From positions 1 to 6,645 of the forward strand of contig CALLME010000036.1 of assembly GCA_938007945.1 (NCBI GenBank): a stretch of 6,645 nucleotides of DNA, read 5' to 3'. The notes below the pieces were generated by a model, which worked only from the letters and a program-made list of their open reading frames with translations, did no database searches and was not told where the DNA came from. Origin of the DNA: an uncultured Caulobacterales bacterium. Lineage in GTDB: Bacteria > Pseudomonadota > Alphaproteobacteria > Caulobacterales > Maricaulaceae. The translations under genes and the position numbers were made by a program. Below are positions 1 to 6,138 of this stretch, piece after piece; the stretch's first letter is position 1, and every line of letters begins with the position of its first letter.

Positions 1-395
1 GCGCTTAAAAAGGTCGCCCAAAGAGCTGACCAGACCAAAGCGACTAAGGCAACTACGCGGACAGTCAGGCTCTGGCCTGTGTAAAATGTGTAGGCTGCGA
101 TTAGAGCTGCACCGAGCATAATAAAGAGTGATAGGACCAAGCCAGATTTTGACGTTTCTAGCACATCTTCGTTTGCCCGCGCATGAAGATTTGAGGGTGT
201 GTAACCCGAAATGGCATGTGTGTTTGACATATTGCCCCGCTCGCTTTGCATCATTTGTTGAAGCTCTAGCTTATGCAAGCGGCGTTCCATATCTCGCTCT
301 CGTAACAGGGCGCGAAAGCCTACGGCATCGCCTTTAGGGCGCGCTTCTGTCGGGTCGTTATCATTGGCCGTGATATGTGGGGCGAGGCGACTCAT
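1..395 (-). CDS. Putative small membrane protein, 3' end outside window
   Basis: I do not recognise this family. The frame is open from the ATG at 395 to the window edge (131 codons visible, no stop). The first ~55 residues are hydrophilic, with a charged, probably helical or coiled-coil stretch at about residues 28-53 (FRALLRERDMERRLHKLELQ). After a polar linker come two hydrophobic segments, about 85-107 (GLVLSLFIMLGAALIAAYTF) and about 112-131, the second cut by the edge. This suggests a two-helix or larger inner-membrane protein with a cytoplasmic N-terminal helix. The start is uncertain. The ATG at 395 has AAGGGA directly against it, too close for a good Shine-Dalgarno. An in-frame GTG lies at 440, and internal ATGs exist, one preceded by GAGAGCGAG (Met36) and another at Met56. 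It lies 132 nt downstream of the Sel1 gene on the same strand, so it may or may not share that transcript. Codon choice looks like that of the neighbouring genes. Confidence 0.5.
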   Translation of the reverse strand, partial: MSRLAPHITANDNDPTEARPKGDAVGFRALLRERDMERRLHKLELQQMMQSERGNMSNTHAISGYTPSNLHARANEDVLETSKSGLVLSLFIMLGAALIAAYTFYTGQSLTVRVVALVALVWSALWATFLS

Positions 396-410
396 TCCCT
401 TAGTTATGAC

Positions 411-420
411 GGGAATTCCC
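411..420. repeat. 10-bp perfect palindrome GGGAATTCCC
   Basis: The sequence GGGAATTCCC is a perfect palindrome ending 15 bp upstream of the ATG at 395 of the leftward membrane-protein gene. It could be an operator half-site pair or simply chance. If translation starts at GTG 440 it would lie inside the coding region, which would argue against a regulatory role. Confidence 0.25.
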
Positions 421-472
421 AGTAGGACTATTTGGCTCACCTCGCGGGGGAAATCTTTTTTTTTGCTACAAC

Positions 473-488
473 AAAATCGTGCGATTTT
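473..488. repeat. Inverted repeat downstream of the Sel1 gene, possible weak terminator
   Basis: AAAATCG and CGATTTT are perfect 7-bp arms around a 2-nt centre; as RNA this would be a 6-bp stem with a 4-nt loop. It begins 40 nt after the Sel1-gene stop on the minus strand. There the 3' arm reads CGATTTTGTTGT, which is U-rich but without a clean U tract, so it could be a weak intrinsic terminator. A run of nine A (minus strand; T at 456-464) follows 8 nt later. The stem is AT-rich and not a textbook terminator. A regulator-binding palindrome is the alternative. Confidence 0.3.
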
Positions 489-527
489 ACGCGTTTCAGT
501 TGCGCCGTAAGCAAAGTGAGGCGGTCT

Positions 528-1598
528 TTAAAGTCCTGCGCGGCGGCGGGCACGGTCAAGTACAGCCTTATCGACATTGGCCTCGAGCTTTTCGCGAAGC
601 TTGCGGCGGTCATTATCATAATCATCGACGCCACTTTCACCTGATTTCAGGAGCCAGTAATAGGCGTCCTCATAAGACTGCGTCACGCCTTCGCCTTTGG
701 CGAGGGTGAAGGCATATAAAAACTGACCTTCTTTATCGCCGCCTTCAGCGGATTTGCGAAACCACTCAGCCGCACCGTCTATTGAGCGAGTTACGCCTGC
801 GCCTTGATAAACGAGCAGGCCGTAATCTGCTTGCGCGGCGGCAATACCGCCATAAGCGGCTTGCTCCAACAACTTTGCCGCGCGGGCAGAGTTCGGACGA
901 ATTTCAAAGTTTTCCACATACATGATGGCCGCAATATAGGCGGCTTGGGCGTCACCAAAATCAGCCGCTTTTTCATACCAAACGAGGGCGGCTTTGGGGT
1001 CTGTCTCAATCAAGCTGTCGCCCATTTTACGGGCGCCAGATGTGTCGCCTGCATCAGCGGCCTCTGTTAGCCAGCTTTTGGCTTTTTCCTGATCAGGGGC
1101 AATGCCGATGCCTTTTTGATACATCTCGCCAATGGCGCGCTTCGCCTCGAGCCGTCCTTTGGCCGACGCTTGGGCGAAATATTCCATGGCATCACTTGGG
1201 CTCAGCCCGCCGCGTGATTTCAACGCCATTTTTCCAAGGTTGAGCATAGCGTCAGTATTGCCAGTCATCGCCGCGCGCTTGAAATAATCTGCCGCCGAGA
1301 CATCATTTACAAGACCTGTTTCGCCGTTCATGAGGATAAGCCCAGCGAGAACTTGCGCGTCGCTATTACCTTGGGAGGCGGCGAGTTGAGCGCTCGCGAG
1401 AGCGAAATCATATTGGCCATTTTCATAGGCCCGCACAGCGGCGTCAAAATCCGCAGACGGTAGCGTAAATTCAGGGGGCGTTTTAAATTCGGGTGATGTC
1501 GCGACCGCAGGCGAAGCAGCAAATAACCCTAGTGATAAGACATGCAGAGCTGAGACAGCTGCGCTATGGCGGAGGCGGGACCTTTGGGGTGATTCCAT
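528..1598 (-). CDS. Secreted Sel1-like (TPR-type) repeat protein
   Basis: The protein is 356 aa from the ATG at 1598. Residues 1-33 form a Sec-type signal peptide: a basic n-region (QRSRLRHS), a hydrophobic core (AAVSALHVLSLGLFAAS) and a likely cut at AVA-TS, so the mature protein should be periplasmic or exported. About residues 60-325 consist of roughly seven Sel1-like repeats of ~36 residues. Each carries the helix-turn-helix pattern with A..LG..Y..G.G near its start and A..W...AA..G at its end; examples are about 150-186 (IGEMYQKGIGIAPDQEKAKSW), 253-289 and 290-325. The C-terminus (326-356) is a charged helix (RRKLREKLEANVDK). Sel1 repeats are protein-binding solenoids, so a scaffold or adaptor role in the envelope is likely but the partner is unknown. 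The frame opens further upstream to 1712, but the signal peptide fixes the start at 1598. That still overlaps the 3' end of thiE by 70 nt in another frame, implying coupled translation. No clear Shine-Dalgarno is visible. Confidence 0.88.
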   Translation of the reverse strand: MESPQRSRLRHSAAVSALHVLSLGLFAASPAVATSPEFKTPPEFTLPSADFDAAVRAYENGQYDFALASAQLAASQGNSDAQVLAGLILMNGETGLVNDVSAADYFKRAAMTGNTDAMLNLGKMALKSRGGLSPSDAMEYFAQASAKGRLEAKRAIGEMYQKGIGIAPDQEKAKSWLTEAADAGDTSGARKMGDSLIETDPKAALVWYEKAADFGDAQAAYIAAIMYVENFEIRPNSARAAKLLEQAAYGGIAAAQADYGLLVYQGAGVTRSIDGAAEWFRKSAEGGDKEGQFLYAFTLAKGEGVTQSYEDAYYWLLKSGESGVDDYDNDRRKLREKLEANVDKAVLDRARRRAGL

Positions 1599-2263
1599 AC
1601 GCCCGAGCTTAGCGCGATAAAATCCGCACCCGCTTCGATCAGCAAATGAGCGTTGTCCACGGTAATCCCACCGATTGCGACGCTCGGAACTTCGACTGCT
1701 TGGTGCCACCACTCTAAAATCTCCACTTCTGCACGGAATTTTGGGGTTTTGGTCTGCGTGTCAAAAAACGCCCCAAAAGCTACATAATCCGCGCCAGCCT
1801 GCGCGGCCTTAAACGCTAATTCGCGGCTATTATGACAGGTCACGCCGATAATGGCATCCCCGCCAAGCAGCTCTCTGGATGAATAATAGTCCATGTCATC
1901 CTGCCCGATATGGGCCCCGTCTGCACCGCAATCTGCCACCAAATCAGGTCTGTCATTGATTAAGACATTGACGCCAAAGCGGTGACATATGGAGGTAATA
2001 ATGGAGGCTGCCTGAACAAGGGCTGAATCCTCATAGGGTACGCCGTTCATGTCTTTTAGCCGAATTTGCAAGCACGCGACAGGAAGGTCTTCGGGCGCCG
2101 CGCCAAGGGCGGCTTCAAGCTGCGTCGCAAAAGCAGGCAGGTCATCAATCACAGGCGGCGTAATTAGATATATCTGACAAGGCGGCAGATCAGACGCTTT
2201 CACAGGCGCGTTTTGGCGCGCATTGTGGGCGCGAACCGCTTTAGATTTTTTAGGATTGCTCAT
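1529..2263 (-). CDS. thiE: Thiamine-phosphate synthase (ThiE family)
   Basis: A 244-aa TIM-barrel protein. ThiE joins HMP pyrophosphate and thiazole phosphate to make thiamine phosphate in the cytoplasm. Family motifs appear in order: LQIRLKD (Q66, R68, K70, matching the pyrophosphate-binding QxRxK), INDRPDL (N103, D104), ADGAHIGQDD (D123 in the place of the second Mg-binding Asp), IGVTCHN (T142 where many enzymes have Ser), FFDTQTK (T169, T171, K172 of the P-T-x-T-K loop, with Asp replacing the usual Pro) and VAIGGI (195-200) near the phosphate-binding end. The ~28 residues before the first strand (QIYLIT) are basic and longer than in typical ThiE. The ATG at 2263 is the only sensible start, though its Shine-Dalgarno is poor. 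The gene begins 27 nt after the peptidase gene stops and overlaps the Sel1 gene, so it is probably mid-operon. No other thi gene or TPP riboswitch is visible. The changed positions make slight functional divergence possible, but the Mg and phosphate residues are intact. Confidence 0.87.
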   Translation of the reverse strand: MSNPKKSKAVRAHNARQNAPVKASDLPPCQIYLITPPVIDDLPAFATQLEAALGAAPEDLPVACLQIRLKDMNGVPYEDSALVQAASIITSICHRFGVNVLINDRPDLVADCGADGAHIGQDDMDYYSSRELLGGDAIIGVTCHNSRELAFKAAQAGADYVAFGAFFDTQTKTPKFRAEVEILEWWHQAVEVPSVAIGGITVDNAHLLIEAGADFIALSSGVWNHPKGPASAIAQLSQLCMSYH

Positions 2264-2290
2264 TTTAGGGTAATTTTGAGCCCTGTCGCC

Positions 2291-4261
2291 TTACCAGCCA
2301 CACGTCCTGTCTTTATTTTGATCTTCGAGATAGGTCATTAGCGGCGCGAAATAATCAAGCACAGCTGTGGCGTCCATATCGCGCGCGCCCGTGAAGGCTT
2401 CAAGCGCATCTGGCCAAGGCTTTGACGCGCCCATTTCCATCATCGCGTTAAACTTTTCACCCACTTCTTTGTTGTCATAGATAGAGCAGCGGTGCAGCGG
2501 CCCTTCAAAGCCTGATTGCTCACAGGCTGCGCGGTGGAATTGGAACTGCAAAATATGGGCGAGGAAATAGCGCATATAAGGCGTGTTGCCTGGGATGTGA
2601 TATTTCGCACCTGGGTCAAAGGCATCCGCGGGACGTTCATTTGGTGCGCGCAAGCCTTGATACTGATTGCGAAGTTCCCACCAGCCTGAATTATAAGTCG
2701 CAGGTGTAAGCTCGCCAGAGAAGACTTTCCAACGCCACTGATCGACCATTAGGCCGAAAGGCAAGAAGGCAACTTTGTCCATGGCTTGGCGAAGGAGAAG
2801 CGCAAGGTCAGCATCTGCACCCGGTACGTCTTTTTCATAAAGCAGGCCAATTTTAACGAGGTAATCCGGCGTAATTGACAAAGCAATCATATCGCCAATC
2901 GCTTCGTGAAAGCCGTCATTCGCGCCGTCTTTGAAAAAGACGGGTTGGTCTTTGTAAGCACGTTGGTAGAAGTTATGGCCCAGTTCGTGGTGAACCGTTG
3001 AAAAGTCCTCAGCATTAACCTTAGTGCACATCTTTATGCGGATGTCATCGCGGTCATCAATATCCCACGCAGACGCATGACACTGCACCTCACGGTCAGC
3101 AGGTTTGGTGATGAGAGAGCGCTTGTAGAATGTATCTGGCAGCGGATCGAACCCCATAGAGGTGAAGAACGTCTCTGCGGTTTGCACCATTTTTAGTGCG
3201 TCATAATCGTTTTCTTCGAGAAGCTTTGTGACGTCTACGCCTTTAGTTGCGCCTTTTGGCTCAACGAGTTCATAGACATTCCCCCATTGCTGCGCCCACA
3301 TATTTCCAAGGAGGTCAGCACGAATAGGCTGATCAAGCGGGACGATGTCATCACCGTATTTAGTGTTCAGCGCCGCACGCGTGTAGCAGTGAAGCTGCTC
3401 ATAGAGCGGTTTGACCTGCGCAAACAAACGGTCAGCTTCTTTCACAAAATCATCGGCAGGCATGTCATAGCCGCTGCGCCACAGCGCGCCTGTATCGGCA
3501 AAACCGAGTTCACGCGCGCCTTCGTTGACGATCTTGACCATGGAGGCATAGTCATCTTTCATCGGTTTTGAGATTGTGCGCCAGCCCTGCCAAATGGCGT
3601 TTAGCGTTTCAGGATCGCGGGACTTTGCGATGATGTCAGACGCTTCACCCAAATTCAGAACGACTTCATTTTTGTTGAGTTCGGTATTCTCTTCAAACTT
3701 ACGAGACGTCTTGGCTTTCTCATCAAAAATAAATTTGCCAGTCCCGTAAGTGCTGTCGAGTTTGGTCATTAGCGTTGATAGTTTTTCTGCTGCACCGTCT
3801 TTGTCTGGCGCTGGGAAGTTACTGCCGCGTTTGAGGCCGTCCATCTTGCGCGCCATATCAGGGGGCAGGGTGAGGTCGTTAAAGCGCTTGGCGCGATTAG
3901 CGAGATTTGTTGAAAGGAGTGCCGCTTCTGCGCCGACTTTCGCCGCAAGCCAATTCGTATCATCTGTTATGAAGTTAGCATTCACCCAATAAACCCGCGA
4001 GCCATATTCGTTCAGCTCTTCAATTTTGGCCTCGGCTTCTTCTAAAAACTCTCGCGCTTGTTGCACAGTCGCGGGGCCAGTTGGGTCGCCGTATTTATCT
4101 ACAGTTGGTTCTGGCGGGGCCTGCATGGCTTCAGATGTTTTCGCGAGTTCCTCAAAATCAGCTGTCTTAGAGTCGCACGCTGACAGCATAATCGCCGCAG
4201 TCGCTAGCAGTGAGGTCGTCAGTGCTAATCCACTTGAAGAACGTTTCAAAAATTTTATCAT
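2291..4261 (-). CDS. M2-family peptidyl-dipeptidase A (ACE-like), lipoprotein
   Basis: The protein has 656 aa, about the size of one ACE domain plus a leader. It is a zinc peptidase expected to release dipeptides from peptide C-termini outside the cytoplasm. Residues 1-28 are a lipoprotein signal ending in lipobox LSAC (C29); Asp30 follows. Zinc motif HELGH is at 425-429 (H425, H429, catalytic E426), with the third ligand E453 in GANDGFHEAIGD, 24 residues after H429 as in human testis ACE. By spacing, H395, K553, H555, Y562 and Y565 match ACE substrate-binding residues (H353, K511, H513, Y520, Y523). R228, W527 and R531 match chloride site 1; Y265 and R564 match chloride site 2. C394/C412 and C580/C592 match two ACE disulfides. 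The start is set by the lipoprotein signal and by AAGAGG 5 nt upstream of the ATG; the open frame extends to 4333. It is the first gene of the leftward cluster. Residue equivalences rest on my memory of ACE numbering plus spacing. Confidence 0.95.
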   Translation of the reverse strand: MIKFLKRSSSGLALTTSLLATAAIMLSACDSKTADFEELAKTSEAMQAPPEPTVDKYGDPTGPATVQQAREFLEEAEAKIEELNEYGSRVYWVNANFITDDTNWLAAKVGAEAALLSTNLANRAKRFNDLTLPPDMARKMDGLKRGSNFPAPDKDGAAEKLSTLMTKLDSTYGTGKFIFDEKAKTSRKFEENTELNKNEVVLNLGEASDIIAKSRDPETLNAIWQGWRTISKPMKDDYASMVKIVNEGARELGFADTGALWRSGYDMPADDFVKEADRLFAQVKPLYEQLHCYTRAALNTKYGDDIVPLDQPIRADLLGNMWAQQWGNVYELVEPKGATKGVDVTKLLEENDYDALKMVQTAETFFTSMGFDPLPDTFYKRSLITKPADREVQCHASAWDIDDRDDIRIKMCTKVNAEDFSTVHHELGHNFYQRAYKDQPVFFKDGANDGFHEAIGDMIALSITPDYLVKIGLLYEKDVPGADADLALLLRQAMDKVAFLPFGLMVDQWRWKVFSGELTPATYNSGWWELRNQYQGLRAPNERPADAFDPGAKYHIPGNTPYMRYFLAHILQFQFHRAACEQSGFEGPLHRCSIYDNKEVGEKFNAMMEMGASKPWPDALEAFTGARDMDATAVLDYFAPLMTYLEDQNKDRTCGW

Positions 4262-4266
4262 GAGAG

Positions 4267-4272
4267 CCTCTT
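4267..4272 (-). promoter_or_regulatory. Ribosome binding site deciding the peptidase start
   Basis: On the minus strand AAGAGG lies 5 nt before the ATG at 4261. This is the best Shine-Dalgarno in the window. It supports the short form beginning MIKFLKRSSS, with a lipoprotein signal, over the upstream start at 4333. Confidence 0.75.
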
Positions 4273-4301
4273 TATCTGGCCAATCTAAAGCAGTTGCCCT
4301 A

Positions 4302-4329
4302 TTCGTAAACGAACTGCGGACGTGGTCAA
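4302..4329 (-). promoter_or_regulatory. Candidate promoter with overlapping palindrome for the peptidase gene
   Basis: On the minus strand TTGACC (4329-4324) and TACGAA (4307-4302) are separated by 16 nt and could be -35 and -10 boxes, giving a leader of about 35 nt before the ATG at 4261. The -10 element matches consensus only partly. It sits inside TTCGTAAACGAA (4302-4313), an inverted repeat with 5-bp arms and a 2-nt centre. A repressor bound there would block the -10 region. This is inference from pattern only. Confidence 0.35.
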
Positions 4330-4426
4330 GCAACTGTGTCCTAAAAACCGCGCTTTATCAGCTATATGCGACTAAAAAGTAACAGGGTGACCTCGGTCAA
4401 GAACCCGAAATGAGAGATTGAGATTT

Positions 4427-5491
4427 ATGTCATCACAAAGCTCACACAAAGCGCGTGGCAAGCCAGGTCTTTTAATGGTCAATTTAGGCTCCCCCGATGC
4501 GGCCGAGACAAAAGCTGTACGCAAATATCTGTTTCAATTCCTGCATGATAAACGTGTTATCGATACGAGCCGGTGGATTTGGTGCCCCATACTGCACGGA
4601 ATTATCTTGCGTGTGCGTCCTGCGAAATCGGCCAAAGCATACCGCAAGATTTGGCATCTGCCCGAAGGCAGGGACGATGACCCAGACGCTTGGGCTGACA
4701 AAGAAGCGCCGCTTGTGCGCATCACGCGCGCGCAGGCCGAGGGCGTGCAGGCACGCCTTGGCAAGGCTGTCCATGTGGAGATGGCTATGCGTTACGGCAA
4801 TCCTTCCATTGGTGACGCGCTTGACCGTCTTAAAGCCAACGGGTGTACGCGCATTGCGGTGCTCCCGCTTTATCCGCAATTTGCGGGCGCGACGACAGCG
4901 TCAATTTATGACGGCGTCGCCAAAGCCTTAATGAAACGCATGGACGTGCCAGAGCTTCGCTTTGTGCGTGACTATTATTCTGATCCGCGTTTCATCGCGG
5001 CCTTGGGTGAGGGACTGAAATCCCATCTTGCAAAACTCGATTGGACGCCAGATGTTGTCATGACGAGTTATCACGGCTTGCCGCAAAGCTATGTTGACAA
5101 GGGCGACCCTTATCAAGAGGAGTGCATCGCGACGACTAATTTGCTGCGTAATTATATGGGTATGAGCGCGAAACAAATGCAGACGGCATTCCAAAGTCGC
5201 TTTGGACCCAAGGCATGGTTGCAGCCCTATACGGATAAAACACTGGAGGCGATGCCAGAGCAGGGCGTCAAGAAAGTCGCCGTCATGATGCCAGGCTTTG
5301 CGGCGGACTGTCTCGAGACGCTAGAGGAAATTGATATGGAAGCGCGCGAGACGTTTCTTGAGCACGGCGGCGAGAGGTTTACGACCGTGCCGTGCCTTAA
5401 TGATGACGCAGCGCATTTAGATTTTCTCGCAGACCTTGCGCGGGAACGATTGCTCCACGGTTGGATAGATAACGCCGGTGAAACAATTTAA
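4427..5491 (+). CDS. hemH: Ferrochelatase
   Basis: The protein has 354 aa. HemH inserts Fe2+ into protoporphyrin IX, the last step of protohaem synthesis, in the cytoplasm or at the inner membrane. The family pattern runs throughout: GLLMVNLGSPD (14-24), AYRKIW (71-76), APLVRITRAQA (94-104), MRYGNPSI (121-128), LPLYPQFAGATTAS (146-159), SYHGLPQSYVDKGDPY (214-229) with catalytic H216, and PGFAADCLETLEE (289-301) with catalytic E297. Between AYRKIW and APL there is an extra acidic segment (about 77-92, LPEGRDDDPDAWADKE), longer than the short W..EG/ES-PL link I know from other HemH. No C-terminal CxC cluster is visible, so there is no sign of the [2Fe-2S] site reported for some bacterial ferrochelatases. 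I chose the ATG at 4427 over an in-frame TTG at 4418, because GAGAG at 4412-4416 is 10 nt from the ATG but only 1 nt from the TTG. Its stop overlaps the stop of the convergent gene. Confidence 0.96.
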   Translation: MSSQSSHKARGKPGLLMVNLGSPDAAETKAVRKYLFQFLHDKRVIDTSRWIWCPILHGIILRVRPAKSAKAYRKIWHLPEGRDDDPDAWADKEAPLVRITRAQAEGVQARLGKAVHVEMAMRYGNPSIGDALDRLKANGCTRIAVLPLYPQFAGATTASIYDGVAKALMKRMDVPELRFVRDYYSDPRFIAALGEGLKSHLAKLDWTPDVVMTSYHGLPQSYVDKGDPYQEECIATTNLLRNYMGMSAKQMQTAFQSRFGPKAWLQPYTDKTLEAMPEQGVKKVAVMMPGFAADCLETLEEIDMEARETFLEHGGERFTTVPCLNDDAAHLDFLADLARERLLHGWIDNAGETI

Positions 5492-6135
5492 TCGAGCTGG
5501 TTTCTGATGGCGGTAAATACGCTTTCCATTGTCGTATTGGGTGCGAGGATAAATTGGCTTGATAGCGTCACATCTGCCAAAGCTTCATAAGCGGATTTAC
5601 GAGATTTAAGGAGCTCTGGATAGCAGGCGAGGATGCTTTCATGCTCGCTTTTGCCATCGAGTTTTTTGTAATGCCCACGCCAAACGAGCGGTTTGGGGAG
5701 GGCGAAATAATCGGCCTTGAGGCGCTCTAAATCTGCGTCGCCAGCTGCGATATGCACGATAAGAAAGTTCTCCACGAGGTCGGCCTTGACTGAGTCATCA
5801 ACGTAAATAACGCTGCCTGTTGTATCGAGAATTGTGTTAGCATTGACGGGGGTCATGGCCTTTTTCATGGCTGTCGTTTCAAGCCCGATAGAGACCGCTT
5901 CGCGGTCGTCATAACCTTCGGTATAGGGGTGCCCTTGCCAATCGGCAAAATCCGCCATGCTGCCTTGACCCAGTTCTTCCCAGATTAAGCGGTCTACTTC
6001 AACCAATTGAAAATTATGGGTTTTTGAGAGTCGCGTGGCGGTATAGCTTTTGCCGATATTAGACATGCCAATAAAGGCGAGGTGCAATTCACCTGCGCCG
6101 TAGCGTCTGTCAAATTCAGAACGGCTGAGCTTCAT
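5488..6135 (-). CDS. Shikimate-kinase-like P-loop protein, substrate unknown
   Basis: A 215-aa cytoplasmic protein. LHLAFIGMSNIGKSYTA holds a Walker A loop (G23-S30, GxxxxGKS) after the first strand. The order of elements follows the shikimate kinase fold: VEVDRLIWEEL with D48 where SK has its substrate-binding Asp; ILDTTGSVIYVDD (102-114) where SK has the G-G-G loop; FLIVHIAAGDADLERL (124-139); a lid-like YFALPKPLVWRGHYKK (143-158); and SRKSAYEALADVTL (178-191), where R179 and Y183 match the SK R...Y-AD motif. The G-G-G triplet is T-T-G and the SK FR..E motif is not clear, so shikimate itself is doubtful. A small-molecule kinase of unknown substrate is the best call. The ATG at 6135 comes 3 nt after the thrC stop with no strong Shine-Dalgarno, indicating translational coupling to thrC. 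At its 3' end it overlaps hemH by 4 nt, tail to tail. It has no signal peptide or membrane segment. Confidence 0.85.
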   Translation of the reverse strand: MKLSRSEFDRRYGAGELHLAFIGMSNIGKSYTATRLSKTHNFQLVEVDRLIWEELGQGSMADFADWQGHPYTEGYDDREAVSIGLETTAMKKAMTPVNANTILDTTGSVIYVDDSVKADLVENFLIVHIAAGDADLERLKADYFALPKPLVWRGHYKKLDGKSEHESILACYPELLKSRKSAYEALADVTLSSQFILAPNTTMESVFTAIRNQLD

Positions 6136-6138
6136 AGG

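Larger units (their letters stand above)
4262..4426. promoter_or_regulatory. Divergent control region between the peptidase gene and hemH
   Basis: This 165-nt spacer is the only divergent junction in the window, so it should carry promoters for both the leftward and the rightward transcript. GGTCAAG occurs twice (4324-4330 and 4395-4401); on the minus strand each reads TTGACC, resembling a -35 box. For the rightward hemH promoter I see no convincing -35/-10 pair; TATATG at 4363-4368 is the best -10-like hexamer but lacks a partner. I recognised no Irr box or RirA-type box, although hemH is often iron-controlled. Confidence 0.6.

Noticed and set aside
437..640. 67-aa minus-strand reading frame and plus-strand frames 432-709 across the Sel1 3' end
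   Set aside because: They overlap the Sel1 coding region or its trailing spacer, have no recognisable domain or ribosome site, and look like shadows.
1599..1712. Longer Sel1 protein starting at 1712
   Set aside because: It would bury the signal peptide 38 residues inside the protein, and the extra segment is just thiE read in another frame.
2264..2290. Internal promoter or TPP riboswitch before thiE
   Set aside because: Only 27 nt separate the peptidase stop and thiE; there is no room for a THI element and no promoter-like hexamers.
4262..4333. Upstream extension of the peptidase gene to the ATG at 4333
   Set aside because: The added 24 residues precede a clear lipoprotein signal, and the ATG at 4261 has a good Shine-Dalgarno (AAGAGG). 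The extension also overlaps the candidate promoter.
4026..4382. Plus-strand 118-aa reading frame across the peptidase N-terminus and the divergent spacer
   Set aside because: It is antisense to the signal peptide and N-terminal coding region and resembles no known protein; composition is that of a shadow frame.
4401..4415. LexA-type box (GAAC-N7-GAGA) upstream of hemH
   Set aside because: The alphaproteobacterial box needs GAAC-N7-GAAC; the second half does not match and hemH is not a usual SOS gene.
4418..4426. TTG start for hemH at 4418
   Set aside because: GAGAG lies only 1 nt before the TTG but fits the ATG at 4427 better. The extra three residues add no conserved sequence.
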